Shown one piece after another: positions 44,596 through 53,238 of a DNA stretch of 64,000 bases. Source of the DNA: Maridesulfovibrio ferrireducens (GTDB lineage Bacteria; Desulfobacterota; Desulfovibrionia; Desulfovibrionales; Desulfovibrionaceae); contig NZ_JAEINN010000003.1 of NCBI RefSeq assembly GCF_016342405.1, positions 248,001 to 312,000 on the forward strand. Reading direction: 5' to 3'. Position 1 is the stretch's first letter; every line of letters begins with the position of its first letter. The position numbers and the translations under genes were made by a program. The notes beneath the pieces were generated by a model. That model did not search any database. It was not told where the DNA came from and was given only the letters and a program-made list of their open reading frames with translations.

Positions 44596-44799
44596 ATTTT
44601 TAATCTATAACCTTAAGGAATATAACAAGTAAACATAAAAACGTTAATATCATGTTCAATCAGCAATAAAACTGTACCCTTGCGGGCTGTCGTTTTAATT
44701 GATACCTGCCAACTGAAGCGATACGTACAAACTACCGCGCGAAGATGTTAGTCGGAAACAGCTCATTTGCCAAGATAAACGGTCAATCAGGAGAAATAC

Positions 44800-45399
44800 G
44801 TGTTTTTCGCAACACAGCCTTTAGATATGAAATTATTTATTTTTGCCAACCAGATTTTCAGAAAAAGCTGGCTGGATCAAATAATGCCGCTGATTTCATC
44901 CGCAGCTCTTTTATGGGTGATTATTCTCGCTGCTACAGCATACGGCATTTATAAAAAAGGGCCGAAAATTCTAATTGTAATGCTTGTCATCATTGCCTCT
45001 ATGGGAATCGCCGATTTCTCCACAGGACTGATAAAAAAAACCATCGGCAGAGTTCGCCCTGTAAATTCACTCCCTCTCACTTATTTTAGAGAAGACGGAC
45101 AGTGGCAACGCAGACCGCTTGATTTTAAACCGCTCAAAGAAAAAGGCAACTCCTACCCTTCAGCACATGCCGCCAATTCTATGGCCTTTGCGCTGATGTG
45201 TATGTTCTTTTTCCGTAAGCTGAGACCTTGGATGATCTTGCTGCCGCTTGCAGTGGGCTATTCACGTTTATATCTGGGAAAACACTTCCCGACCGATGTG
45301 TTAGCCGGGTGGATTGTCGGAATATGTGTCGCAATTTCAGTCTGGCTGATCTGGAGTAATTTTATCAAAAATAAAATTCCCGACAAATTAAGAATCTAA
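44800..45399 (+). CDS. PAP2 family membrane phosphatase
   Basis: Protein of 199 residues with four to five membrane segments and the three acid-phosphatase motifs: KKTIGRVRP, PSAHAANSMAF and SRLYLGKHFPTDVLAG. Enzymes of this class remove phosphate from undecaprenyl pyrophosphate, phosphatidic acid or lipid A at the membrane surface. The start is GTG at 44800 with AGGAG 7 bases upstream; a later ATG at 44827 lacks such a site. Monocistronic; the next gene is convergent. Confidence 0.88.
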   Translation: MFFATQPLDMKLFIFANQIFRKSWLDQIMPLISSAALLWVIILAATAYGIYKKGPKILIVMLVIIASMGIADFSTGLIKKTIGRVRPVNSLPLTYFREDGQWQRRPLDFKPLKEKGNSYPSAHAANSMAFALMCMFFFRKLRPWMILLPLAVGYSRLYLGKHFPTDVLAGWIVGICVAISVWLIWSNFIKNKIPDKLRI

Positions 45400-45424
45400 T
45401 TTAAAATTAAAATAAATAATTATA

Positions 45425-45468
45425 AAAAAATAAACCCCGTCAGATAAAATCGACGGGGTTTATTTTTA
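45425..45468. terminator. Bidirectional terminator between PAP2 and TVP38 genes
   Basis: AAAAATAAACCCCGTC / GACGGGGTTTATTTTT with a loop of about 10 bases, A-rich before and T-rich after. It abuts the stop of the convergent TVP38 gene. Confidence 0.82.
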
Positions 45469-46155
45469 TTCAACCATAGCTTCGGCCTGATTACGATATT
45501 TTTTATAAAGTTTAAAACCTAATAAAGTTGAAACAATAAACAAAATTACCGCCATAGCCATTTGAGTGGTAGAAGAAACATTCACTCCGCTACCAAAAAG
45601 TGCGAAAACTATATTCTGCGGCAGATAACCAATTGTGGAACCGAGAATAAAAGGAATCGCGGGAATCCCGGTTACTCCGGCAAGGAGGTTTGTAATAACA
45701 TTGCTCCCCAACGGGAAAAAGCGAATTGTCAGAGCCATATTAAACGGACTGCGACTTAAGAAATTATCCACTTTTTGAATGCGGGCTCCAAATTTATTTT
45801 GAATAAATGAACGGGCCACAAGCCGTGCATAAATAAATGCACAAGCGCACCCAAGCCCTGTTCCGATAGTCCCGAGCAAGGCTCCAAACGCAAATCCGTA
45901 AGCGTATCCACCCATGAAACAAATTAACTGACGCGGAAACCCGATAGCAGAAAAGAATGCAGCTATACCGACATATAAAATTACGCCAGTCATTCCGCGC
46001 GAGCTGACATGCTCATCTATCCACTTAGTATCCAACGCTTCAGAAAGCCCTGCATATCTGACTAAATAAACAGCTAAAGCAAGCACACCGAGCATTGCAA
46101 GCCCTTTAATCAGGGCTTTGGCTTTTACTTTTGAATCACTTCGAGGAGATGTCAT
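45466..46155 (-). CDS. TVP38/TMEM64 (DedA-like) membrane protein
   Basis: Protein of 229 residues with about six membrane segments. The VTT-domain core is visible: FSAIGFPRQLICFMGGYAYG, FALLGTIGTGLGCACAF and RFFPLGSNVITNLLAGVTG. Bacterial relatives are implicated in lipid scrambling or undecaprenyl phosphate recycling; the role here is inferred only. Its ATG overlaps the stop of the glycosyltransferase 2 gene (ATGA), so the pair is one operon. Confidence 0.87.
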   Translation of the reverse strand: MTSPRSDSKVKAKALIKGLAMLGVLALAVYLVRYAGLSEALDTKWIDEHVSSRGMTGVILYVGIAAFFSAIGFPRQLICFMGGYAYGFAFGALLGTIGTGLGCACAFIYARLVARSFIQNKFGARIQKVDNFLSRSPFNMALTIRFFPLGSNVITNLLAGVTGIPAIPFILGSTIGYLPQNIVFALFGSGVNVSSTTQMAMAVILFIVSTLLGFKLYKKYRNQAEAMVE

Positions 46156-46892
46156 AAATTATCTTTTTCGCCGCTGCGTTCTTTAACAGAATAAGAAAAA
46201 TGGCGGCTTTGCAACCAACGCACACCTAAAAGATCATAACCTCCGGCCATGGCACGATCCAAAGTTCCATACTTGGATTCACCTTGATGACGCGGACGAT
46301 GATTCACTTTAATTTCAGAAACACTCGCGCCCCGCATCTTCATAAGTGTAGGCAGAAAACGGTGCATTCCGTTAAAACGGGGAATTGAACGAACCATTTC
46401 GGTACGCATAATTTTTAAGGAACATCCGGTATCTTTGACCGATTCCTTGGTCAGTTTATTTCTTATAGCGTTAGCAATTTTAGAGCCGACTCTTTTAATC
46501 CACACATCCTTACGCTTCATGCGCCAACCGATAACCATGTCATATCCTTCGTTATAAAGGGCTAACATGGCCGGAAGATCTGCGGGATCATTTTGAAGGT
46601 CAGCGTCCATAGTGGCGACGCGCGGTGCAAGAGCTTCATCAAAACCTGCACAAAATGCAGCTGACTGCCCTCTGTTTTCTTCAAATGAAATATATCTGGC
46701 AGCTTGATAGGTCTTGGAAATTTCATTCAAAACAGAGAGACTTGCGTCTTTACTGCCGTCATCCACAAACACAACTTCATATGGAATATTAAGCGGCTCT
46801 AGGGCCGAATCAATTTCCTGCATTAGTTTTCGTAAGTTATCCTGTTCGTTATAAACGGGGATTACGAGGGATAGGTCATAGTTTTTTGTCAT
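46152..46892 (-). CDS. GT2-family glycosyltransferase (dolichol-phosphate mannosyltransferase-like)
   Basis: A 246-residue protein of the DPM/GT-A type. It has LSLVIPVYNEQDNLRKLM, VFVDDGSKDASL, ATMDADLQNDPADLP (DxD-type motif) and VKDTGCSLKIMRTEMV. It lacks C-terminal membrane helices. It probably moves a sugar to a polyprenyl phosphate carrier. The frame can be extended to 47015, but that would run through tRNA-fMet copy 1, so the ATG at 46892 (MTKNYDLSL) is chosen; its ribosome site is weak. The TVP38 gene follows. Confidence 0.88.
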   Translation of the reverse strand: MTKNYDLSLVIPVYNEQDNLRKLMQEIDSALEPLNIPYEVVFVDDGSKDASLSVLNEISKTYQAARYISFEENRGQSAAFCAGFDEALAPRVATMDADLQNDPADLPAMLALYNEGYDMVIGWRMKRKDVWIKRVGSKIANAIRNKLTKESVKDTGCSLKIMRTEMVRSIPRFNGMHRFLPTLMKMRGASVSEIKVNHRPRHQGESKYGTLDRAMAGGYDLLGVRWLQSRHFSYSVKERSGEKDNL

Positions 46893-46937
46893 ATCGAGAG
46901 ATGAGATAAGAAAAATTAATAATTTTGTAAATAGCTG

Positions 46938-46966
46938 TTGACAATGAAAGGGTCCAACTGTAGACA
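46938..46966 (+). promoter_or_regulatory. Promoter of tRNA-fMet copy 1
   Basis: TTGACA (46938-46943), 17-base spacer, TAGACA (46961-46966). A TGTAG motif at the -10 site is shared by all three copies. Confidence 0.65.
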
Positions 46967-46978
46967 TGCTCTCAGTGA

Positions 46979-47055
<77 letters not shown>

Positions 47056-47067
47056 CATAGATTATTT

Positions 47068-47098
47068 AAATAACCCATTTTTTTTAAATGGGTTATTT
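47068..47098 (+). terminator. Terminator after tRNA-fMet copy 1
   Basis: AAATAACCCATTT / AAATGGGTTATTT with a T5 loop, followed by TTTTTT. Confidence 0.82.
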
Positions 47099-47255
47099 TT
47101 TTGCCTAATAAAAAAAGACCTGACTCTGACAGACAAATCATTATACTTCTTTCTGATAAAAACGACACACCACAAAATTTGAACTCATCATAAATGTGAG
47201 ATAAGCACCACCTTGCCCCAGCCGATCAATTTTTTTTCGAAAAAGGGAGATAAGA

Positions 47256-47936
47256 ATGAACGGCTTTATTAAGGGAGTCCGAGCGAATATACCTCTTACA
47301 CCCAGCGTTATTGCATACAGCTGTGTACTCGGCGTTCTAGCTGCACAAAAATCCATTGCCTGGACCTATATAATGGCACTTAATGTTTTCATGTTTGCTG
47401 GATCTGCCCAATTCGTAATGGTGGACATGTGGGCGGACCCGCTCCCCCTAACGGAAATGGCTATCGCAGCAACAATTGTAAACATGCGCTACATACTCAT
47501 TGCAGCCTCGCTTAAAGATTTATTTGCCGGACAAGGATTGCTGCGCCGGATGAGCATCATGCATTTTGTGGCCGACGAAAACTGGGCTATGACCATGGTT
47601 GCAGCGCGCAAAGGCCAAGCTGACATTTTCCACCTCCTCGGAGGCGGAATGTTTCTGATGCTGGTCTGGAGCTGCGGAACCATGGCGGGCATGTCTCTGG
47701 GAGGAATTATACCCGACCCGCAAGTACTTGCTCTGGATTTCGCATTCACAGCAGTATTCACCGCTCTGGCTGTTTCCCTCTGGCAAGGTAGACAGGATGT
47801 ACTCCCATGGATAGTTGCCATAACAGCCTCAGTTCTCACCGAACACTTCGTGCCCGGCAAATGGTACATACTGGTGGGCGGCATATCAGGAGCAGCATGT
47901 GCTGCTTTCACAGCTCCACAAAGGGAGAAAGCTTGA
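47256..47936 (+). CDS. azlC: AzlC family permease (branched-chain amino acid export)
   Basis: Protein of 226 residues with several membrane segments. Typical AzlC features are RANIPLTPSVIAYSCVLGVLA, FAGSAQFVMVDMW, NMRYILIAASL and FVADENWAMTM. With AzlD it forms an exporter for branched-chain amino acids or analogues. GGGAG lies 7 bases before the ATG. It lies between the first and second initiator tRNA genes. Confidence 0.9.
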   Translation: MNGFIKGVRANIPLTPSVIAYSCVLGVLAAQKSIAWTYIMALNVFMFAGSAQFVMVDMWADPLPLTEMAIAATIVNMRYILIAASLKDLFAGQGLLRRMSIMHFVADENWAMTMVAARKGQADIFHLLGGGMFLMLVWSCGTMAGMSLGGIIPDPQVLALDFAFTAVFTALAVSLWQGRQDVLPWIVAITASVLTEHFVPGKWYILVGGISGAACAAFTAPQREKA

Positions 47937-48241
47937 TCTCTTTAACCTCTGAAAATGCTTTTCTCGCAATAGGACTCGCCTCGCTGGCAACATATTTAAT
48001 GCGCGCCGGAGGATTGCTTCTTGCCGGGTATCTACCCACCGGAGGACGCACAGGAAGAGCCTTAACCGCCCTCCCCGGAACTATACTCATATCTCTTGCT
48101 GCTCCCGGTTTTTTTTCAGAAGGAATTGTAGGGTTTACGGGCGGTTTGATAACCATTGCAGTCGCATTCAAAACCAAAAATGTTTTTATTGCGATGCTGG
48201 CAGGTGTACTTGTTGTCGCCATAGGCAGACATATGTTATAA
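47933..48241 (+). CDS. azlD: AzlD family small permease subunit
   Basis: About 102 residues with three to four membrane segments (FLAIGLASLATYLMRAGGLL, ALPGTILISLAAPGF, VFIAMLAGVLVVAIGRHML), the AzlD pattern. The frame has no upstream ATG of sensible position. A TTG at 47933 overlaps the azlC stop (TTGA) and has GGGAG 5 bases upstream, so it is chosen as the start, with translational coupling to azlC. Confidence 0.82.
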   Translation: MISLTSENAFLAIGLASLATYLMRAGGLLLAGYLPTGGRTGRALTALPGTILISLAAPGFFSEGIVGFTGGLITIAVAFKTKNVFIAMLAGVLVVAIGRHML

Positions 48242-48270
48242 GAAATCATTTAAGACCGTCATTCTTTTAG

Positions 48271-48299
48271 TTGACACCTTATACCTGAGCATGTAGTTC
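48271..48299 (+). promoter_or_regulatory. Promoter of tRNA-fMet copy 2
   Basis: TTGACA (48271-48276), 17-base spacer, TAGTTC (48294-48299) within a TGTAG context, 30 bases after azlD. Confidence 0.55.
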
Positions 48300-48313
48300 C
48301 CTTTTCACAGTGA

Positions 48314-48390
<77 letters not shown>

Positions 48391-48405
48391 CATATATTCT
48401 GAGAT

Positions 48406-48428
48406 GAACCTGATCTTATGACGGGTTC
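48406..48428 (+). terminator. Terminator after tRNA-fMet copy 2
   Basis: Short stem GAACC / GGTTC with a 13-base loop and a run of eight T. Weaker than those after copies 1 and 3. Confidence 0.6.
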
Positions 48429-48521
48429 TTTTTTTTCAGGGTTAAGTCCACTTCTAACATGGACGTTATTATTTAAGGACCTGATAATATTTGAAATAAT
48501 TTGCAAATGTCAAAATTTCAG

Positions 48522-48550
48522 TTGACAGCAAATACCAGAATGTGTAGAAG
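48522..48550 (+). promoter_or_regulatory. Promoter of tRNA-fMet copy 3
   Basis: TTGACA (48522-48527), 17-base spacer, TAGAAG (48545-48550) with TGTAG at the -10 region. Confidence 0.6.
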
Positions 48551-48562
48551 CATTCTCAGTGA

Positions 48563-48639
<77 letters not shown>

Positions 48640-48650
48640 TATAGTTTAAT

Positions 48651-48684
48651 AGAAAAGGCTTAATCGTAAGATTAAGCCTTTTCT
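48651..48684 (+). terminator. Terminator after tRNA-fMet copy 3
   Basis: AGAAAAGGCTTAATC / GATTAAGCCTTTTCT with a GTAA loop, followed by TGTTT. Confidence 0.82.
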
Positions 48685-48785
48685 TGTTTAAGTAACCAAC
48701 CATTATCTCTATCTACAAAACAAACATACAACTTCTTGCTAACTTTACAGTGTTTTATAAGCATCAGTAATTTAAGGTTTTTTAC

Positions 48786-48860
48786 TTAAACATGATCTGC
48801 TGTCTTTAATGCATAATTCTGATATCTTTCTTCTCCAGTATGCATTGTATAATAACTCAT
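48786..48860 (-). CDS. Possible 24-residue micro-protein or gene remnant
   Basis: A 25-codon frame (MSYYTMHTGEERYQNYALK...) with an unusually good ribosome site, GAGGAG 6 bases before the ATG. No family recognised. The rest of the roughly 335-base gap (48685-49019) holds nothing else I can support. It could be a leader peptide, a decayed gene or chance. Confidence 0.3.
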   Translation of the reverse strand: MSYYTMHTGEERYQNYALKTADHV

Positions 48861-49019
48861 TTATACTCCTCTAACTTAACTGCTGGGAGAAGCTCTAGGT
48901 AACGCCGCTTATCTTATATGCAAAGTTTGTTTCAGTTACACTTGCGATTTGAATTCAAGATAGTTAGAATGATTAAAGAAAAGATGAACGTATGAATAAC
49001 AAAAAAAATAGGTATTATT

Positions 49020-50051
49020 ATGAGCATTATAAAAAAATTACATAAAATGGTCCCGACTAGTGGCAAAGTGTTGGCCTTCTTTATTCCCTTGGTCCTGTGG
49101 GGACTTTGGTGGGCATATTCTGGAATGGGATATATGTTCTCCACTACTGAGTGGCCTGAAATATCCTCCCCTGTCCGTACGGAGATCGTAGAGGTTAAGG
49201 CTCATCCTGCCTTCAACAACCCGGATGCCTCTGATTCGAGCAAAGAAGAGCTTGAGAATTTGAAAGGCCGGGTTCTTGTTCTAGCAATTGTTTCCCGATT
49301 GGAAGCCGAACTGGCTGATGGGTGGACCCCCCAGTATTTGTTTGTGAATCCCAAATCTCATTTCGATAATGCGGTCAATCGTAAGCTTGGAGTTCTCACA
49401 GCTACAACTCTTTTGCAGAAATTTTTCTCCACCACCATGGCAAAGTACGGTTCCATGGACCCTGAAAATCCATGGATGCAAGAAGCTCGTGAGCGTGACT
49501 TCACCTACGGTCCCCGGACGTGGGGATTCTTCGAGAGGTCTTCCTCTTCCGCATATGATGACGGTGTGGCTAACGTCCACAAATACGCCGATAAGCTGAT
49601 TGGTATGAAAGTGGCCGGCAAGCAAAAGAAAGATACCCGTGCTATCGTCAACATCAAGGCCAGCGAGATTTATGAAATGTTGACCTTCATCCTTTCCAAA
49701 AACTTTATTGATGTTCCACTGGGCTGGCTCTCTGCACCTGGAGATTCTCTGACGGGGTCTGAACTGGATGACCGTGTGTACTTCGCGCAAGGCATGACGT
49801 TGGTTCTTCGTGATGTAATCACCGTGCTGCAAGAACTGTATCCTGAAAAGATTACCAATGTGGACAAGGGCGGAACTCAGAACCTTGAGGAAGCTATGGC
49901 AGCCATGAACAAGATCTGCACATTCAACCCTGCGGTTGTCTTGCGCGGCAAAGAAGATTCTATGTTCGCTGACCACCGGGGCAAGATGGCTCGCTATATG
50001 TTCACAGTCAGAGAGCGACTGCTCGACGTGTCGGAAACTATTAGAAGATAA
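49020..50051 (+). CDS. DUF2333 family membrane-anchored protein
   Basis: Protein of 343 residues matching DUF2333. An N-terminal membrane helix (VLAFFIPLVLWGLWWAYSG) is followed by a periplasmic domain with conserved stretches LADGWTPQYLFVNPKSHFDN, TYGPRTWGFFERSSSSAYDD and DDRVYFAQGMTLVLRDV. The function of the family is unknown. Codon use differs from neighbours: Lys AAG is frequent and GC content is visibly higher. The ribosome site (AGG about 10 bases upstream) is weak. Convergent with the decarboxylase-like gene. Confidence 0.85.
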   Translation: MSIIKKLHKMVPTSGKVLAFFIPLVLWGLWWAYSGMGYMFSTTEWPEISSPVRTEIVEVKAHPAFNNPDASDSSKEELENLKGRVLVLAIVSRLEAELADGWTPQYLFVNPKSHFDNAVNRKLGVLTATTLLQKFFSTTMAKYGSMDPENPWMQEARERDFTYGPRTWGFFERSSSSAYDDGVANVHKYADKLIGMKVAGKQKKDTRAIVNIKASEIYEMLTFILSKNFIDVPLGWLSAPGDSLTGSELDDRVYFAQGMTLVLRDVITVLQELYPEKITNVDKGGTQNLEEAMAAMNKICTFNPAVVLRGKEDSMFADHRGKMARYMFTVRERLLDVSETIRR

Positions 50052-50082
50052 AGAATCCAAGAATTCAAAGAACACCACTAAA

Positions 50083-50122
50083 AAAAAAGGGTTTACATCA
50101 AGTACGATGTAAACCCTTTTTT
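50083..50122. terminator. Bidirectional terminator between DUF2333 and decarboxylase genes
   Basis: A 17-base perfect inverted repeat AAAAAAGGGTTTACATC / GATGTAAACCCTTTTTT with a 6-base loop between convergent genes. Confidence 0.85.
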
Positions 50123-50130
50123 ATTATGTA

Positions 50131-51486
50131 TTACTTCTTCGTCTTCTTAACCGTCGCAATTTTTGATCTTACAGGAATATTACTAGAATGCAGTCCCGGT
50201 TTCTGACCGTGCAAATCAAAATCAAGTTTCACACCCGGCCTGAAAATAAGAGTATGAGTTGAACCTCCAAAATGGAACATACCCAGCTCATCACCCTTTT
50301 TCACATGCTGCCCTTCATAGACAGTAACTTCATTAGATGAGACCTCTGCCATGCCGACAAACATTACTCCCATCAAGCCGATATCCGGATTGTCAGCTTC
50401 TATCAGGAGCAAAGCTCTGGCAGCAACCTGCGTAATATATCCTTGAGATTCATTAGGACCGGAAGGATCAAAACCCAGACTCTGAGCTTCTGCGTAATAT
50501 GAACCGTCTATATTCTGAACTTTCACGATTTTACCACTCACAGGGCTATGCCAGCGGTGGTAGCTGAGAGCACTCAAAAAAGCCTGATAGACTGTTCCTC
50601 CGGCAAACTGCTTGGCAAGTTCCTCATCCCCCATCATATGTGTAAGGGAATAAGGCTGCGCTTTAATCCAGAAATTATCGCGCAACTTCACATTTTCAAC
50701 AAGTCTATACGGTGCGGATTCACAGGAATTACTTATGACATTATCATCGTCAGGGTCTGCCACTGGACGGCGGCCTTCACGAAAAACACGTGTAAAAAAA
50801 TCATCCCATGAAGTAAAACCGTAATACGGTTTCTTCGGATCGCAAATAAAGTCCTTTACAAAAGTCGGCATAGCTTTTTTTGCATCACGTCCGAACCAGC
50901 CATTTTTAGAATCAGCACTCAAAACGTAACGTGAATCCGGTGAACCAAGAAATACAGCCCACTGAGTCAAAATTTTCTTAAGCTGCCGGTTGACCTTATC
51001 ATTCAAAAAAGCAGCAGTCCCGGCAGAAGTTCCCATAGGCCAGTCTAAAATAGCATTGATCGGGAATCCAACCAGCCCTGTTTTGTTAAATTCAGGAGCA
51101 CGCGTCATAATGGCGTTTATAAGTTGCAGCATATGGTTATAATCTCTGACCTGCGGTTTGCCGGTAGGATCTTTGTCATAAGGCGGCTTAAGGGGAACCT
51201 GCTTGAACATTTCAGTAAAGAGCATGAAAAGTTCCGGGTCGCTCTCAATCAAATCTTTAAATTCCTGAATAACAGGAAGCAAAGCAACTTTGCCCGAACC
51301 ATCCGTCTGACTGATAATATCAGCCCGCCAGTCATTCAATATTTGCTGATCAGAAGGCAGCCACTTGCCCACCCGGTAAGGAGCTGTCTTTTTCGACACA
51401 TCAGCAAAAGAAGGCTGCGCCGAAAAAATAAACAAAGTTGCTAGAAAAACTGCAAAAATGCCGATTTTAAACAAAAGTTTTTTCAT
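50131..51486 (-). CDS. Exported phosphatidylserine decarboxylase-like protein
   Basis: Protein of 451 residues. A signal peptide (MKKLLFKIGIFAVFLATLFI...SFADVSK) is followed by an N-terminal accessory domain (about 40-190, like the PSDC domain of fungal-type enzymes). A phosphatidylserine decarboxylase catalytic domain covers about 215-445, with FFTRVFREGRRPV, YHRWHSPVSGKI and the C-terminal MFHFGGSTHTLIF. The pyruvoyl-forming site reads GGST instead of the usual LGST, with the Ser retained. Normal PSD is an inner-membrane protein that faces the cytoplasm, so export is unusual. Function could be periplasmic decarboxylation of a lipid or amino acid. AGGAG supports the ATG. Confidence 0.82.
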   Translation of the reverse strand: MKKLLFKIGIFAVFLATLFIFSAQPSFADVSKKTAPYRVGKWLPSDQQILNDWRADIISQTDGSGKVALLPVIQEFKDLIESDPELFMLFTEMFKQVPLKPPYDKDPTGKPQVRDYNHMLQLINAIMTRAPEFNKTGLVGFPINAILDWPMGTSAGTAAFLNDKVNRQLKKILTQWAVFLGSPDSRYVLSADSKNGWFGRDAKKAMPTFVKDFICDPKKPYYGFTSWDDFFTRVFREGRRPVADPDDDNVISNSCESAPYRLVENVKLRDNFWIKAQPYSLTHMMGDEELAKQFAGGTVYQAFLSALSYHRWHSPVSGKIVKVQNIDGSYYAEAQSLGFDPSGPNESQGYITQVAARALLLIEADNPDIGLMGVMFVGMAEVSSNEVTVYEGQHVKKGDELGMFHFGGSTHTLIFRPGVKLDFDLHGQKPGLHSSNIPVRSKIATVKKTKK

Positions 51487-51611
51487 ATGAACTCCTTTTT
51501 GTTAGTCATCACTAATGTTCATGACGGAGCATCCGCACTATGAATATTCTTTTTGTTTTAGCTCATTTTACGGAATGTGGAAATGAATTATCTTATAATT
51601 GTTTATTGTCC

Positions 51612-52232
51612 CTACACACTCATCGCTTTTGCACCGAGACTAAACGCTATCGCCCACATAGTCACACCTACAACACTATCCAGTATGCGCCAAGTCACAG
51701 GCTTTTTAAATAGAGGAGCTAATGCGCGGCCTCCAAATCCAAGGGTGTAAAACCAGATAAATGATGCTGTCACTGCTCCAAAACCGAAGAAATATCGAGC
51801 TTCGCCTGAATACTGGCCGCTGATGGAACCAAGCATGACGACCGTATCCAAGTATACATGCGGGTTGAGTAAGGTTATCGCAAGAGTCAGCATAATAATT
51901 GGGCGGACTCCCGAGACAGTCTCCTCCTCACTTTCAAGTTTGCCGCCCTTTATTGCTGACCGGAAAGATCCAAAGCCGTACCACACAAGAAATGCAGCCC
52001 CGCCCCACGCGGCCGGTTTAAGCAGCATAGGATGAGAAGCGACAATATCCCCTGTTCCAAGCACACCAAGTGTAATCAACACCGCGTCGCACAGCGCACA
52101 CACCAAACAAACTTTGAGATGATGATTCTTTTTGATGCTCTGAGTCAGTACAAAGGCATTCTGAGCACCAATAGCAACAATCAGCCCTGCCCCGGTCCCG
52201 AATCCCTGCATATATGGTAGAATCATAGACAT
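51612..52232 (-). CDS. LysE/ArgO family amino acid exporter
   Basis: Protein of 206 residues with about six membrane segments. The LysE signature is seen in GAGLIVAIGAQNAFVL and TLLNPHVYLDTVVMLGSI. It probably exports lysine or arginine. GGAG precedes the ATG. The argP-like regulator is transcribed divergently from the adjacent 100-base gap, the classic ArgO-ArgP layout. Confidence 0.9.
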   Translation of the reverse strand: MSMILPYMQGFGTGAGLIVAIGAQNAFVLTQSIKKNHHLKVCLVCALCDAVLITLGVLGTGDIVASHPMLLKPAAWGGAAFLVWYGFGSFRSAIKGGKLESEEETVSGVRPIIMLTLAITLLNPHVYLDTVVMLGSISGQYSGEARYFFGFGAVTASFIWFYTLGFGGRALAPLFKKPVTWRILDSVVGVTMWAIAFSLGAKAMSV

Positions 52233-52334
52233 TTATTATCTCCGTTGTTTAAGTTGAAGCGATCTTAAACATTCAATCTGAATTAGTAAAATTAAATATT
52301 TTCATTTGTTATTAATTTTGCTTATATTGATGAC

Positions 52335-53219
52335 ATGCTCGATTATAAATTTCTGGAAGCTCTCACTGCGGTAATAGAGGAAGGCGGATTCGATAAAGCA
52401 TCCGCCAAGCTGAACCTTACTCAATCGGCGGTATCTCAGCGCATAAGAAACCTTGAAGAACAATCAGGCCAAGTGCTGATAGTTCGCTCAGTTCCACCGG
52501 AACCCACGGAAGCAGGACGCAAACTGATAAAACATTTGCGGCAAGTACGGCTTATGGAACATGAATTGGCGGATGAAACAGGACTTAATCATCCCGATGA
52601 TTTTATTATAATACCGCTTGGTGTGAATGCGGACAGTCTGGCAACATGGCTATTTGACGCGCTGGATGATTTTTTACATGAAAATCGGGTGCTTCTTGAT
52701 ATCTATATTGACGACGAAAACCAGACTCATGAATTACTTAAACGAGGGGAAGTAGTCGGATGTATCGGTACCGGTTCTAAGACACTGAAAAGCTGTAAGA
52801 AAGAATACCTCGCAACCTTAGAATATTTATGCGTTTGCACTCCTTCATTCCGGGACAAGTGGTTTAAGGACGGATTTACTTTGAAGAATGCTTCCAAAGC
52901 TCCGGCTGCCATATTCAATCGCAAAGATGAGGCACATGGCCGGCTACTGAATATCGTTTTCCCTAAAACAACCGTCACCCATCCCATTTTTTATGTACCC
53001 TCATCAGAACCGTTTGTGGAAGCCATCCGCCGCGAATTTGCATACGGCATGGTTGCCGAGGCTCAGGTTTACGACGACCTAAAATCCGGAAAGCTTATAG
53101 ATCTGCTTCCCGACGTACGTGTATTAGTTCCAATGTATTGGCAGTCCTGGAGTGTGGATACTCCTTTGCTGAATGGGCTTAGCAAGGCGCTTGTTGACCA
53201 CTTCAAGAGTACATCTTAA
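52335..53219 (+). CDS. argP: LysR-family regulator, ArgP type
   Basis: Protein of 294 residues. The N-terminal winged helix-turn-helix (FLEALTAVIEEGGFDKASAK, LTQSAVSQRIRNLEEQSGQV) and the effector domain match ArgP/IciA family regulators. It most likely controls the divergent lysE gene in response to lysine or arginine, by analogy to E. coli ArgP-argO. The ATG has only a weak ribosome site. The gene is followed by a non-coding stretch with a likely small RNA. Confidence 0.88.
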   Translation: MLDYKFLEALTAVIEEGGFDKASAKLNLTQSAVSQRIRNLEEQSGQVLIVRSVPPEPTEAGRKLIKHLRQVRLMEHELADETGLNHPDDFIIIPLGVNADSLATWLFDALDDFLHENRVLLDIYIDDENQTHELLKRGEVVGCIGTGSKTLKSCKKEYLATLEYLCVCTPSFRDKWFKDGFTLKNASKAPAAIFNRKDEAHGRLLNIVFPKTTVTHPIFYVPSSEPFVEAIRREFAYGMVAEAQVYDDLKSGKLIDLLPDVRVLVPMYWQSWSVDTPLLNGLSKALVDHFKSTS

Positions 53220-53238
53220 TTTTATTATTATCTTTTTT

